Source of the DNA: Flavobacterium laiguense
GTDB taxonomy: Bacteria > Bacteroidota > Bacteroidia > Flavobacteriales > Flavobacteriaceae
Direction of reading: 5' to 3'
Length of the DNA: 64,000 nt
Assembly: GCF_003097655.1 (NCBI RefSeq)
Contig: NZ_QCZH01000004.1
Coordinates: 186,001-250,000 of the forward strand
Shown: piece by piece, positions 34,351 to 42,891 of the stretch
How positions within the stretch are numbered: position 1 is the first letter of the stretch
Layout: each line of letters begins with the position of its first letter
Notes under the pieces: generated by a model
The model's input: the letters and a program-made list of their open reading frames with translations, nothing else
Told to the model about the DNA's origin: nothing
Databases searched by the model: none
Translations under genes and position numbers: made by a program

Positions 34351-37300
34351 TTACCCCACCAAATTAATAATTTTCCCTGGAACAATAATTACCTTGTTTG
34401 GCGTTTTACCCTCCAGTTGTTTGATGGTTCTTTCGTCTTTCATTACGATTTCCTCGATTTGTTCTTTGGTTAAATCCAAAGGCAAAACCATTGTAAAACG
34501 CATTTTCCCGTTGAAAGACACCGGATACTCCTTATCACTTTCTACCAAATGTTTTTCATCCAAAGCTGGAAAAGGAACCGTTGCAATAGAACCTGTATTC
34601 CCTAACAACGACCATAATTCCTCAGCAATGTGCGGCGCATAAGGCGAAATCACAATCGCTAACGGTTCTAGAATGGCGCGAGAATGACAATTTTGCGTTG
34701 ACAATTCGTTCACACAAATCATAAACTGAGAAACCGAAGTATTAAAAGAGAAATTCTCAATATCTTCCGCCACTTTCTTGATGGTTTTGTGCAATGATTT
34801 TAGATTGTCTTTCGTTGGTTCGTCATTGGTAACAATCAAACCATTTTCATCAAAATACAAACGACATAATTTTTTCAAGAATCCAAAAACTCCAGAAATT
34901 CCAGCTGTATTCCAAGGTTTCGCTTGCTCTAATGGCCCTAAGAACATTTCATACAAACGCAAGGTATCAGCTCCGTATTCGTTACAAATATCATCTGGAG
35001 TTACAACATTGTATTTCGATTTTGACATTTTCTCGATTTCACGGCCTACAATATATTTACCATTATCGTCACAAATGAACTCTGCGTCTTTATAATCTTC
35101 TCTGAAATTTTTAAATCTTTCAATATCTAACTCATCAGATGCATTCACAAATGAAACATCTGTATGAATAGGCTGTACACTTTGCCCGTTTATTTTATTT
35201 TTGGAAACAAAAACATTCGTTCCTTCCAAACGATACACAAACGCACTCATTCCCAAAATCATCCCTTGGTTAATCAATTTTTTGAATGGTTCTTCGGTAG
35301 GTGCAAAACCTTTGTCTTTAAGGAATTTGTTCCAAAAACGAGAATATAATAAGTGACCGGTGGCGTGTTCGCTTCCACCTATGTATAAATCCACACTTTC
35401 CCAATATGCCAAAGCTTCCTTACTCGCAAATTCATTCTCGTTATGCGCATCCATATAACGCATCCAGTACCAAGAACTTCCTGCCCAACCTGGCATAGTG
35501 TTTAATTCTAATGGAAAAACCGTAGTATTATCAACCAAACTCGTTTCAACCACTTTATTATTTGAAGTATCCCAAGCCCAAACCAAAGCATTCCCTAGAG
35601 GTGGTTGCCCGTCTTCGGTTGGTAAATATTTCTCCACTTCGGGTAAGATAATCGGCAAATGTTTCGCCTCTATCATTTGTGGCAAACCATTCACATAATA
35701 CACAGGGAAAGGCTCTCCCCAATAACGCTGACGGGAGAAAACCGCATCACGCAAACGGTAATTGATTTTCCCTTTTCCTTGGTTTATTTTTTCTAGTTCT
35801 TCAATTATCTTTTTGGTTCCTTCTTTATAATTCAATCCGTTTAGAAAATCGGAATTGGCCAAAAGCGTTTTCTCTTTGTCATCAAACGGTTTCTCTGAAA
35901 TATCAGCTCCTTCTTGGATGTTTTTAATCTCCTGCATGCCGTTTTGCCCTTTGAAGAAATTTGCAAAAGCATAATCTCTTTCGTCTCCACAAGGAACCGC
36001 CATCACTGCGCCTGTTCCGTATCCTGCAAGAACATAATCGCCAATCCAAACCGGAATTGATTCTTTTGTAAACGGATGTTCCGCATATGCTCCTGTAAAA
36101 ACTCCCGAAATGGTTTTCACATCGGCCATACGCTCCCTTTCAGAACGCTTGGCTGTTTTTTCTATATAGGCTTCAACTGCTGCTTTTTGTTCTAGAGTCG
36201 TGATTTGCGAAACCAATTCGTGTTCTGGAGCCAAAGTCATAAAGGTTACTCCGAAGATGGTGTCAGGACGGGTTGTGAAAACCTCAATAAACCTCACCCC
36301 CAACCCCTCTCCTGAGGAGAGGGGAGCTAGCTCCACGTTCGTGTTAAAAGAATTTCGCAAGCTTAATTCTTCTTTTATTTTTGATAAAACAGTTTTAATA
36401 TCATTTAAAACTTCTTCATTAGTAAAACGAATTACTTTATAAAGATGTTTTTGTTCCAACTCTAATGTTCGTAGTTCATCTAATTCAATTTGTTCTTTTG
36501 TATCGTGATACCCTCCGTCAACTTCAATAATTAACTTTTTCTCAAGACAAACAAAATCAACAATAAAATTACCAATATAATGCTGTCTTCTTATTTTATA
36601 TCCTAAGTTCGAATTCCTAACTTCCTGCCAAAGTACATCTTCAGCTTCAGTTGGATTCTTACGCTTTTCCCTAGCGTTACCAACCAATTGCGAAGCAATA
36701 GAAGCATTAGCTGTCATATACCCCTTCTCAACAGCTTGGCTCCCCTCTCCTCTGGAGAGGGGCTGGGGGTGAGGTTTTACAGCAAATGAAACCATCGCCC
36801 CCACAGATTTTCCAATCCAGTTGCGTTGACTTTCCTTAATACTTTCACTCCAATCAATATCATTCAAACCTTGTAGCAAACGTTCCGCATAAGCCGAAAT
36901 TCGCATGCTCCATTGTGTCATTTTTTTACGAATCACAGGATAACCGCCACGTTCCGAAACACCGTTTACAATTTCGTCATTCGCCAAAACCGTTCCCAAT
37001 CCAGGACACCAGTTCACTTCCGTCTCCGCCAAATATGTCAATCGGTATTGCAGCAAAATTTTCTCCTGCTGTTCTTTTGCGAAAGCGTTCCATTCACTTG
37101 CCGTGAAAGCATCAATAGCGTCATCACAAACTGCATCCACCTTCGCATTTCCTTCTGTAGAGAAAATTGAAATCAAAGTTGTAATATCTTCGGCTTTGTC
37201 CGTATTTTTATTATACCAAGAATTAAACAATTGGATAAAAATCCATTGCGTATGTTTGTAATAATCCGAATTCGAAGTACGCACTTCGCGATCCCAATCA

Positions 37301-37686
37301 AATGAAAATCCTATTTTATCCAATTGCTTTCTGTACCCAGCAATCACTTTTCCTTCTTTATCCACACCGCCATCAATATTTACCGAAGTGGTATCCTCAG
37401 GACGTTGCCCCGTTTGAATAGCATATTGTTCCGCCGGCAACCCAAAACTGTCATACCCCATCGGGTGCAACACATTAAAACCTTGGTGTCTTTTGTATCT
37501 CGAATACACATCCGATGCGATGTACCCTAGCGGATGCCCCACGTGCAATCCCGCTCCTGACGGATAAGGAAACATATCCAATACATAATGTTTTGGTTTG
37601 TCTGAATCGTTTTTGGCTGCAAAAGTTTTATGCTCTGCCCAGTATTTTTGCCATTTGGCCTCAATTTCGTTCGGATTGTACTTCAT
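34351..37686 (-). CDS. leuS: Leucine--tRNA ligase with in-frame DUF559 nuclease insertion
   Basis: Charges tRNA-Leu with leucine. Class I motifs are intact: HVGH at residues 48-51 (PYPSGAGLHVGHPLGY) and KMSKS at 886-890. The editing (CP1) domain contains the Thr-rich TTRPDTIFG and the GTGAVMAVPCGDERD motif. The 1111-residue length exceeds the usual ~950 because residues 305-465 are a foreign block, between VSFAVK and FIEVFTTRPDT, encoding a DUF559-type endonuclease flanked by inverted repeats. The frame is open throughout, so the product may be a LeuRS carrying a nuclease in a surface loop at the edge of the editing domain. No other leuS copy is in this window. Confidence 0.95.
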   Translation of the reverse strand: MKYNPNEIEAKWQKYWAEHKTFAAKNDSDKPKHYVLDMFPYPSGAGLHVGHPLGYIASDVYSRYKRHQGFNVLHPMGYDSFGLPAEQYAIQTGQRPEDTTSVNIDGGVDKEGKVIAGYRKQLDKIGFSFDWDREVRTSNSDYYKHTQWIFIQLFNSWYNKNTDKAEDITTLISIFSTEGNAKVDAVCDDAIDAFTASEWNAFAKEQQEKILLQYRLTYLAETEVNWCPGLGTVLANDEIVNGVSERGGYPVIRKKMTQWSMRISAYAERLLQGLNDIDWSESIKESQRNWIGKSVGAMVSFAVKPHPQPLSRGEGSQAVEKGYMTANASIASQLVGNAREKRKNPTEAEDVLWQEVRNSNLGYKIRRQHYIGNFIVDFVCLEKKLIIEVDGGYHDTKEQIELDELRTLELEQKHLYKVIRFTNEEVLNDIKTVLSKIKEELSLRNSFNTNVELAPLSSGEGLGVRFIEVFTTRPDTIFGVTFMTLAPEHELVSQITTLEQKAAVEAYIEKTAKRSERERMADVKTISGVFTGAYAEHPFTKESIPVWIGDYVLAGYGTGAVMAVPCGDERDYAFANFFKGQNGMQEIKNIQEGADISEKPFDDKEKTLLANSDFLNGLNYKEGTKKIIEELEKINQGKGKINYRLRDAVFSRQRYWGEPFPVYYVNGLPQMIEAKHLPIILPEVEKYLPTEDGQPPLGNALVWAWDTSNNKVVETSLVDNTTVFPLELNTMPGWAGSSWYWMRYMDAHNENEFASKEALAYWESVDLYIGGSEHATGHLLYSRFWNKFLKDKGFAPTEEPFKKLINQGMILGMSAFVYRLEGTNVFVSKNKINGQSVQPIHTDVSFVNASDELDIERFKNFREDYKDAEFICDDNGKYIVGREIEKMSKSKYNVVTPDDICNEYGADTLRLYEMFLGPLEQAKPWNTAGISGVFGFLKKLCRLYFDENGLIVTNDEPTKDNLKSLHKTIKKVAEDIENFSFNTSVSQFMICVNELSTQNCHSRAILEPLAIVISPYAPHIAEELWSLLGNTGSIATVPFPALDEKHLVESDKEYPVSFNGKMRFTMVLPLDLTKEQIEEIVMKDERTIKQLEGKTPNKVIIVPGKIINLVG
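36292..36327. repeat. Inverted repeat arm, distal end of leuS insertion
   Basis: Starts CCTCACCCCCAACCCC and contains an internal hairpin around TGA; it encodes SSGEGLGVR in the LeuRS frame. Flanking AAA extends the match to the other arm by three bases. Confidence 0.92.
36739..36774. repeat. Inverted repeat arm, proximal end of leuS insertion
   Basis: Reverse complement of the distal arm with two differences; it encodes PHPQPLSRGEGS at the start of the insert in the LeuRS frame. Confidence 0.92.
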
Positions 37687-37819
37687 TCCTCTTTTTTATT
37701 GTTTTTAAATGGAGTCATGCTATCGCATACTCAAGTCATTTTTATTGTTTTGCAAAACCTTCAGTAAAGCAACCAAAGGTGCATCTATATTAATTCGTAT
37801 TTTAACTTAAAATTCATTT

Positions 37820-37935
37820 GGGCGTGACCTCATTAAGAAAAAGGGCCAACTTATAGCACCGCTTATTCGGCCCTTTTCCTTAATGGGTCGGGCTATGCGC
37901 GCTACTTCGGTAGCCAGCTTCTATCCCTCACGCGC
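37820..37935 (+). ncRNA. Structured RNA/repeat candidate upstream of ftsX
   Basis: Read on the plus strand, GCGTGA (37822-37827) can pair with TCACGC (37928-37933) to close a multibranch structure. Inside are a long arm, CATTAAG-A-AAAAGGGCC (37831-37847) with GGCCCTTTT-C-CTTAATG (37869-37885), one mismatch in 17, and a perfect GCTAC-TTCG-GTAGC hairpin with a canonical cUUCGg tetraloop. The GGGCGT...GGGTCGGGCTAT...CGCGCTC layout recalls a repeated flavobacterial element, possibly related to the Flavo-1 RNA class; that link is from memory. The other parts of the 436-bp leuS-ftsX gap show only AT-rich sequence. Confidence 0.65.
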
Positions 37936-38122
37936 TCTCGAAACCAAGACATTTGGTGTAAATAATTCACAATCACCAAAAAAACAAAGCTAAAAAGAAG
38001 AGCTAAAAAGAATAATGAGTCGACAAATTTACATTTATTGTACGAAAGTTAAAACTTTGGGAGTTATTAACTTCAAATTAAAGAATATGTTTATTATTTT
38101 TACCCCATAATTTAGATACATT

Positions 38123-38998
38123 ATGAGTTCATCCTTTGAAAATTTTCAAAAGCGCAGGTTAATTTCTTCTTATTTTTCAGTAGTACTAAGCGTATTCTTG
38201 GTATTGTTTCTACTGGGTATATTGGGATTGTTTATTATCAATTCCAAAAAACTGGCCGATGACTTCAAAGAAGAAATAGCAATGACCGTTTTCTTCAAAA
38301 AAGAAGCCAACGACACTATACTTAAAGCTTTTGGTCAAGATTTGAAGAAAACCAAATTCTCTAAATCTTTTGTGTATGTTTCCAAAGAGCAAGCTGCAAA
38401 AGAACACACCGATATTATAGGCGAGGATTTCGTAACCTTTCTAGGCGAAAACCCATTGCAAAATTCATACGACATTCACTTAAAAGCCGATTACGTTGTT
38501 AGAGACAGTATCGCAAAAATCGAATCACAATTGCGCAAAAACGTAATGGTTTCGGACATCGTTTATGACAAACAATTGGTAAACTTAGTCAACGATAACA
38601 TCAAAAAAGTAAGTATGTGGATTTTAATCGTCAGTGCATTCCTAACATTTATTGCGGTGTTACTAATCAATAGTTCATTGAGACTTTCTATACATTCGAA
38701 TCGATTTATCATCAAAACGATGCAAATGGTGGGAGCTACCAAATCCTTTATCAGAAAACCATTTGTAATGCGTAGCATAAAACTAGGTATGATTGGAGCT
38801 GGTCTAGCAATTCTTGCTTTAATTGGAGTTTTGATTTATCTGGAAACCAGTTTTCCCGATCTTGGAATCCTAGACGACAAATTACTGATAGGTCTTGTTT
38901 TAATTGGCGTTTTTGGAATTGGCGTTTTAATCACTTGGCTGAGTACTTATTTTGCCACACAACGTTTCTTGAATTTAAGAACAGACGACCTATACTAA
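38123..38998 (+). CDS. ftsX: Cell division protein FtsX
   Basis: A 291-residue permease-like protein with one N-terminal membrane segment (about 19-43), a periplasmic domain (about 45-160) and three C-terminal membrane segments, the FtsX layout. The MQMVGATKSFIRKPFVMRSI segment (about 195-214) is the conserved cytoplasmic loop that contacts FtsE. FtsEX activates peptidoglycan hydrolases at the septum. No ftsE is adjacent, which is usual in this phylum. It opens a run with DUF3098, uppP and truB that links envelope and division functions. Confidence 0.92.
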   Translation: MSSSFENFQKRRLISSYFSVVLSVFLVLFLLGILGLFIINSKKLADDFKEEIAMTVFFKKEANDTILKAFGQDLKKTKFSKSFVYVSKEQAAKEHTDIIGEDFVTFLGENPLQNSYDIHLKADYVVRDSIAKIESQLRKNVMVSDIVYDKQLVNLVNDNIKKVSMWILIVSAFLTFIAVLLINSSLRLSIHSNRFIIKTMQMVGATKSFIRKPFVMRSIKLGMIGAGLAILALIGVLIYLETSFPDLGILDDKLLIGLVLIGVFGIGVLITWLSTYFATQRFLNLRTDDLY

Positions 38999-39002
38999 TT
39001 TA

Positions 39003-39030
39003 AGATTTTAGAATATAGATTTTAGATTGC
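39003..39030. repeat. Heptad (7-bp) array, AGATTTT type
   Basis: Four consecutive 7-bp units (AGATTTT, AGAATAT, AGATTTT, AGATTGC) directly after the ftsX stop codon. Confidence 0.7.
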
Positions 39031-39110
39031 TTCACCAGTTCGTCTTTTAGGCTCGGGTGCAGAACTAAAAGTAAACGCAAATCATCCTAAGATTAGAAAA
39101 ATAAATAAAA

Positions 39111-39350
39111 ATGAAAAACGAAGAACACAAACAAGATTTTCTTTTCGAAAAAGTAAACTATAAAATTCTATTAATCGGAATTGGAGTAATTGCATTGGGT
39201 TTCATCCTAATGTCTGGAGGAGGAAGTGATGATCCTAATGTTTTTAACGACTCTGTTTTCGATTTCAGAAGAATTCGTTTGGCACCAACAACTGTTTTAA
39301 TTGGTTTTGGAATCACCATTTATGCCATTCTTAAAAATCCTAAAAAATAA
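39111..39350 (+). CDS. DUF3098 membrane protein
   Basis: A 79-residue protein with two membrane segments (about 18-36 and 58-74). The linker SGGGSDDPNVFNDSVFDFRR (about 38-57) is the DUF3098 signature, a small family limited to Bacteroidota and regularly found between ftsX and uppP. A role in envelope or division is inferred only from this neighbourhood. It is part of the ftsX-uppP-truB run. Confidence 0.88.
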   Translation: MKNEEHKQDFLFEKVNYKILLIGIGVIALGFILMSGGGSDDPNVFNDSVFDFRRIRLAPTTVLIGFGITIYAILKNPKK

Positions 39351-39443
39351 GTAAACAGTAAACAGTAATCAGTTTGCAGTTTGCAGTAAAAAGCAAACTA
39401 AATCAACTGATCACTAAAAAAACTGATCACTGATCACTACTGC
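39351..39443. repeat. Heptad (7-bp) array, GTTTGCA/CTGATCA type
   Basis: Units such as GTAAACA (twice), GTAATCA, GTTTGCA (twice), CTGATCA (three) and CTAAAAA fill the whole DUF3098-uppP gap from the base after the stop codon to 3 bp before the uppP ATG. The 7-bp phase slips by two bases only once. It shares units with the array at 43791. Confidence 0.88.
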
Positions 39444-39446
39444 AAA

Positions 39447-40259
39447 ATGAACACATTACAAGCTATCCTCCTTGCCATTGTTGAAGGTTTAACTGAATAT
39501 CTTCCTATTTCCTCAACAGGACATATGATTTTTGTAAGTTCTTATTTCAATATTCAAAACGACGATTTCGTAAAATTATTCCAAGTATCCATTCAGTTTG
39601 GAGCAATTTTGGCCGTAGTGGCATTATACTGGAAGAAATTTTTTGATTTCTCTAAACTAAATTTCTACATCAAACTAGCTTGCGCTGTGATACCGGCTTT
39701 GGTTTTGGGAAAATTATTCGACGACAAAATAGAAGCCGTACTTGGAGATCCAATTCCTATTGCAATTGTACTGATCCTTGGCGGAATTATATTGCTATTT
39801 GTAGACAGTAGATTCCAAAGTCCAACCATAGTAACAGAAGAAGAGATCTCTATTAAAAAAGCAGTTGCAATTGGTTTTTGGCAATGTTTAGCGATGATGC
39901 CAGGAACGAGTCGTTCTGCCGCTTCTATTATTGGAGGTATGCAACAAGGATTAACACGTCAAGCCGCTGCGGAATTTTCTTTTTTCCTCGCAGTCCCAAC
40001 AATGTTGGCGGTAACCACTTATTCTTTATTATTAAAGACTTACGAAGTATCACAACTAAAAGGGTACGAACTTCTTATTCAATCTCCAGAAAACATAAAA
40101 TTATTCTTAATGGGTAATGTCATTGCCTTTATTGTAGCCATTATAGCCATCAAATTTTTTATTGGAATCATCAAACAATACGGTTTCAAGCCTTGGGGAT
40201 GGTACAGAATAATCGTTGGTATTTTTCTTCTAATTTACTTTTCATACATAAAACAATAG
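39447..40259 (+). CDS. uppP: Undecaprenyl-diphosphate phosphatase
   Basis: A 270-residue integral membrane phosphatase (UppP/BacA) that recycles undecaprenyl diphosphate to the monophosphate carrier for cell-wall synthesis. Two catalytic motifs are present: EGLTEYLPISSTGH (residues 13-26) and the PGTSRSAASIIGG segment near 152. About eight membrane segments. Confers basal bacitracin tolerance in the family. It is followed after only 4 bp by truB, so the two are translationally close. Confidence 0.97.
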   Translation: MNTLQAILLAIVEGLTEYLPISSTGHMIFVSSYFNIQNDDFVKLFQVSIQFGAILAVVALYWKKFFDFSKLNFYIKLACAVIPALVLGKLFDDKIEAVLGDPIPIAIVLILGGIILLFVDSRFQSPTIVTEEEISIKKAVAIGFWQCLAMMPGTSRSAASIIGGMQQGLTRQAAAEFSFFLAVPTMLAVTTYSLLLKTYEVSQLKGYELLIQSPENIKLFLMGNVIAFIVAIIAIKFFIGIIKQYGFKPWGWYRIIVGIFLLIYFSYIKQ

Positions 40260-40263
40260 CCCA

Positions 40264-40965
40264 TTGATAACCGCCGAAGATTTCTTAAACGGACAAATCC
40301 TCTTAATTGACAAACCCTTGCATTTTACTTCTTTCCAAGCGGTAAATAAACTCAAATATGCACTTATCAATAAAGTAGGGTTACCTAAAAAATTCAAGAT
40401 TGGACATGCGGGTACTCTGGATCCATTAGCCTCTGGATTATTATTGGTTTGTACTGGAAAATTTACCAAAAGAATCTCTGAACTTCAAGGTCAAGCCAAA
40501 GAATACACCGGCACCTTTTATATTGGAGCCACCACTCCATCCTATGATCTCGAAACCGAAATTGATCAAACTTTCCCAACGGAGCATATCGACGAGACCC
40601 TCATACACGAAACCGTAAAACAATTCTTGGGCGAAATTGACCAAAAGCCACCTATTTTTTCGGCCATAAAGAAAGACGGAGTACGCTTATACGAACATGC
40701 ACGCGCTGGAGAAGCGGTAGAAATTGCTTCGAGAAAAACCACCATTCACGAATTTGAAATCACAAGAATTGCACTTCCAGAAATCGACTTTAGAGTAGTT
40801 TGCAGCAAAGGAACCTATATCCGCTCCCTTGCTTTTGATTTTGGAAAAGCTATGAATTCAGGCTCACACTTGACAGTTTTGCGCCGAACAAAAATTGGGG
40901 ATTACGATGTGAAAGATGCTATAGATGTGAGTTTATTCGAGCAAACTCTAACTCCTCGATTATAA
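40264..40965 (+). CDS. truB: tRNA pseudouridine-55 synthase
   Basis: Makes pseudouridine 55 in the T-loop of tRNAs. A 233-residue TruB; the catalytic Asp53 is in the motif HAGTLDPLASGLL (48-60), preceded by LLIDKPLHFTSFQAVNKL (13-30), and RVVCSKGTYIRSLAFDFGKA is the second conserved block. It lacks a long C-terminal PUA domain, as in many Bacteroidota. The start is TTG at 40264, since there is no upstream in-frame ATG after the uppP stop codon (40259). Cotranscribed with uppP. Confidence 0.93.
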   Translation: MITAEDFLNGQILLIDKPLHFTSFQAVNKLKYALINKVGLPKKFKIGHAGTLDPLASGLLLVCTGKFTKRISELQGQAKEYTGTFYIGATTPSYDLETEIDQTFPTEHIDETLIHETVKQFLGEIDQKPPIFSAIKKDGVRLYEHARAGEAVEIASRKTTIHEFEITRIALPEIDFRVVCSKGTYIRSLAFDFGKAMNSGSHLTVLRRTKIGDYDVKDAIDVSLFEQTLTPRL

Positions 40966-40971
40966 TCAAAA

Positions 40972-41015
40972 AAAAACACATAACAAATACAAAATTGGAT
41001 TTGCGATGTGTTTTT
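40972..41015 (+). terminator. Terminator after truB
   Basis: AAAAACACAT pairs with ATGTGTTTTT across a 24-nt loop, directly after the truB gene. Confidence 0.75.
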
Positions 41016-41071
41016 GCTAAAACTAAAGTATTGTTAATCCATACTTTTCTACAATTTACCCCCACTATTGG

Positions 41072-41149
41072 TTAATAATGAGTGGCACTTTCATTTCCAA
41101 ACAGCAAATGAGACACATAATCATAAACTTTTTCAAATAGTTTTTTCAT
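41072..41149 (-). CDS. Possible 25-residue small protein
   Basis: In the 316-bp gap between truB and the thioredoxin-like gene, the minus strand has an ATG-started frame for MKKLFEKVYDYVSHLLFGNE followed by SATHY and TAA. The composition (amphipathic basic N-terminal helix, aromatic residues) is protein-like for so short a frame, but there is no clear ribosome site and no homologue I can name. The rest of the gap shows only a hairpin and AT-rich sequence. Low confidence. Confidence 0.35.
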   Translation of the reverse strand: MKKLFEKVYDYVSHLLFGNESATHY

Positions 41150-41281
41150 AACGATGTTTTTTAAAAAAATTGTTAAACAATATTTAAATGCACCAATAAA
41201 AAAGCAAATCAAAATAATAGATCCGGTTAGCAGTCAGCAATTTACATATTTTTTGACACAAATAAAAATAAAATAAAAAAA

Positions 41282-41899
41282 TTATATTAATAGGTTACAT
41301 TTCATACTTTCCATTATCTCTACAACTTCATTCTGAATAGACAAACCCTTGTCATGTAAATACCACAATTGCAATTGCGATTTGGCTTCTTCATCTACAA
41401 TTCCGAATTGTTCCTTATAGTTTTTAATTAATTCCGAAGCGCCTTTTGGCCTTGGTCCCCAATGATTACAAACCTTCCCAGATGCTTTGTCAATTATGAT
41501 AAGTTTTGGTATGGCTCTGGCTCCATTGGTCAAAAAATGATTCATTACATCATCATTCAAATCGCGAAAAACGATTCTCAAATCGATTCTGTTCGACTCT
41601 AAAGCCATTTTATTTAATATTGGCAAAATTTGTGCGCCATCTCCACACCAGCCTTCAACTATGACCAACCAAATATATTCCTTTTCCAATGCCTTTAATT
41701 CTGCACTAATTTCCTCGGGAACGGTTATAGTTTTATCCAAACGTTTCAAACGCGTTTCATTCAAGGTACTGTAATGCAACAAATCTTCGGATTGCTCATT
41801 ACCCGTTGACTTTCCTTCGGACAACAAATCGGTAACAATTTTTCTATACTCCAAATAGGTATAACTATTAAATAACGCTTTGGCAACTGAGATTTTCAT
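41282..41899 (-). CDS. Thioredoxin-like protein with WCGDG motif
   Basis: A 205-residue cytoplasmic protein of thioredoxin-like fold. The usual WCxxC is WCGDGAQILPILNKM (about residues 84-98), leaving a single cysteine, so it cannot act as a classical dithiol oxidoreductase. The NGARAIPKLIIID segment supplies the cis-proline (IPK). Proteins with CGD(A/G) in place of CxxC form a recognised branch in Bacteroidota, probably acting by a monothiol mechanism or in binding; function unknown. It is monocistronic, divergent from the patatin gene. Confidence 0.85.
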   Translation of the reverse strand: MKISVAKALFNSYTYLEYRKIVTDLLSEGKSTGNEQSEDLLHYSTLNETRLKRLDKTITVPEEISAELKALEKEYIWLVIVEGWCGDGAQILPILNKMALESNRIDLRIVFRDLNDDVMNHFLTNGARAIPKLIIIDKASGKVCNHWGPRPKGASELIKNYKEQFGIVDEEAKSQLQLWYLHDKGLSIQNEVVEIMESMKCNLLI

Positions 41900-41995
41900 A
41901 ATTGAATTATTATTTTTTGTAAAATTAGGAATACTGTTCCTTTAAAAAGGTGATAAAAATCACTTTAGACCAAACAAAATGCATAAATTTATAAA

Positions 41996-42814
41996 ATGGA
42001 CGACAAATCAAAATCAATCGGTTTAATATTATCCGGAGGGGGATCAAAAGGCATTGCACATGCTGGGGTTTTACAATTCTTGGAAGAAAAAAACATTGTT
42101 CCTATTGAGATTGCAGGTTCAAGTGCTGGATCAATCGTTGCGGCTTTATACGGAATCGGAAAATCACCGATGGATATTTTGGAATTCTTTAAGTCCATTT
42201 ATTTTTTCCATTGGAAACATTTCACCTTCACAAAAGCCGGATTGATTGATTCAGAATCCTTCAAAGAGTATTTTTACGAAATTTTCAAGGATACTACTTT
42301 GTCAGAACTTAGAATTCCTGTTCATATTACCGCAACAGACATGATCAAAGGAAAAACTAAAATATTTAATCCCGAAACAAAAACAATAGATGCTATTTTG
42401 GCATCATCGTCATTTCCGGGAGTAATGTCACCTTATGAAATTAATGGCAAATTATACAGTGATGGTGGTATTCTCAATCATTTTCCAACCGAAATTTTAA
42501 AAGATAAATGCGAAACTTTAATCGGAGTTTACGTTAGTCCAATGCAAAAAATAGAAGCCAAAGATTTAAACTCAATCAAATCTGTAACGTCCAGAGCTTT
42601 TGATCTATTTTCGGCCAATTCCAGTATACAGAAATTTGATCATTGCGATTGGTTGATTAAGCCCGAAGCGCTATCATTGTATAGCACATTCGAAACCAAT
42701 AAAGCAAAAATGGAAGCTATTTTTACTATTGGGTACGAGTCGGCTAAAAAATCATATAAAAAACTTAATTCTTCACTAGACCCTAAGTTGCTAAAGTTTA
42801 AGCAGACAGTTTAA
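41996..42814 (+). CDS. Patatin-like phospholipase
   Basis: A 272-residue patatin-family lipid hydrolase with a Ser-Asp dyad. The oxyanion loop GGGSKGIAHAGVL (about 14-26), nucleophile motif GSSAGS (41-46, Ser43) and the DGG motif in LYSDGGILNHFP (Asp near 159) are all intact. The protein is similar in size to bacterial YchK/RssA-type patatins. No signal peptide or type V domain, so a cytoplasmic or membrane-associated enzyme. It is transcribed alone between the thioredoxin-like and pyrH genes. Confidence 0.93.
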   Translation: MDDKSKSIGLILSGGGSKGIAHAGVLQFLEEKNIVPIEIAGSSAGSIVAALYGIGKSPMDILEFFKSIYFFHWKHFTFTKAGLIDSESFKEYFYEIFKDTTLSELRIPVHITATDMIKGKTKIFNPETKTIDAILASSSFPGVMSPYEINGKLYSDGGILNHFPTEILKDKCETLIGVYVSPMQKIEAKDLNSIKSVTSRAFDLFSANSSIQKFDHCDWLIKPEALSLYSTFETNKAKMEAIFTIGYESAKKSYKKLNSSLDPKLLKFKQTV

Positions 42815-42891
42815 AAAAAGAAAAATTAATATCTCGAAAATAAAAAATTAATATTTCAACTGTAAATCAACACCGAATCTATCGGGATAGC

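Larger units (their letters stand above)
36292..36774 (-). mobile_element. 483-bp palindrome-bounded DUF559 nuclease element within leuS
   Basis: The block is bounded by 36-bp terminal inverted repeats (36292-36327 and 36739-36774) matching at 34 of 36 positions and starting CCTCACCCCCA. Each arm is itself a hairpin (CCCCTCTCC, 3-nt loop, GGAGAGGGG). Its length is 161 codons exactly and it begins and ends on codon boundaries, so the host frame is kept. Between the arms is a PD-(D/E)XK nuclease of the DUF559 type with D377, E388, D390 and H394 of the LeuRS numbering (FIVDFVC and IIEVDGGYH). An internal ATG at 36717 could start a free nuclease, but no stop separates it from LeuRS. No target duplication is obvious. 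Confidence 0.88.

Noticed and set aside
36200..36442. Plus-strand frame across the leuS insertion
   Set aside because: It is antisense to the DUF559 segment and the palindromic arm; codon pattern and motifs support the minus strand.
34351..37686. leuS as a pseudogene
   Set aside because: Frame is open end to end, and HVGH, KMSKS and the editing motifs are intact despite the insertion.
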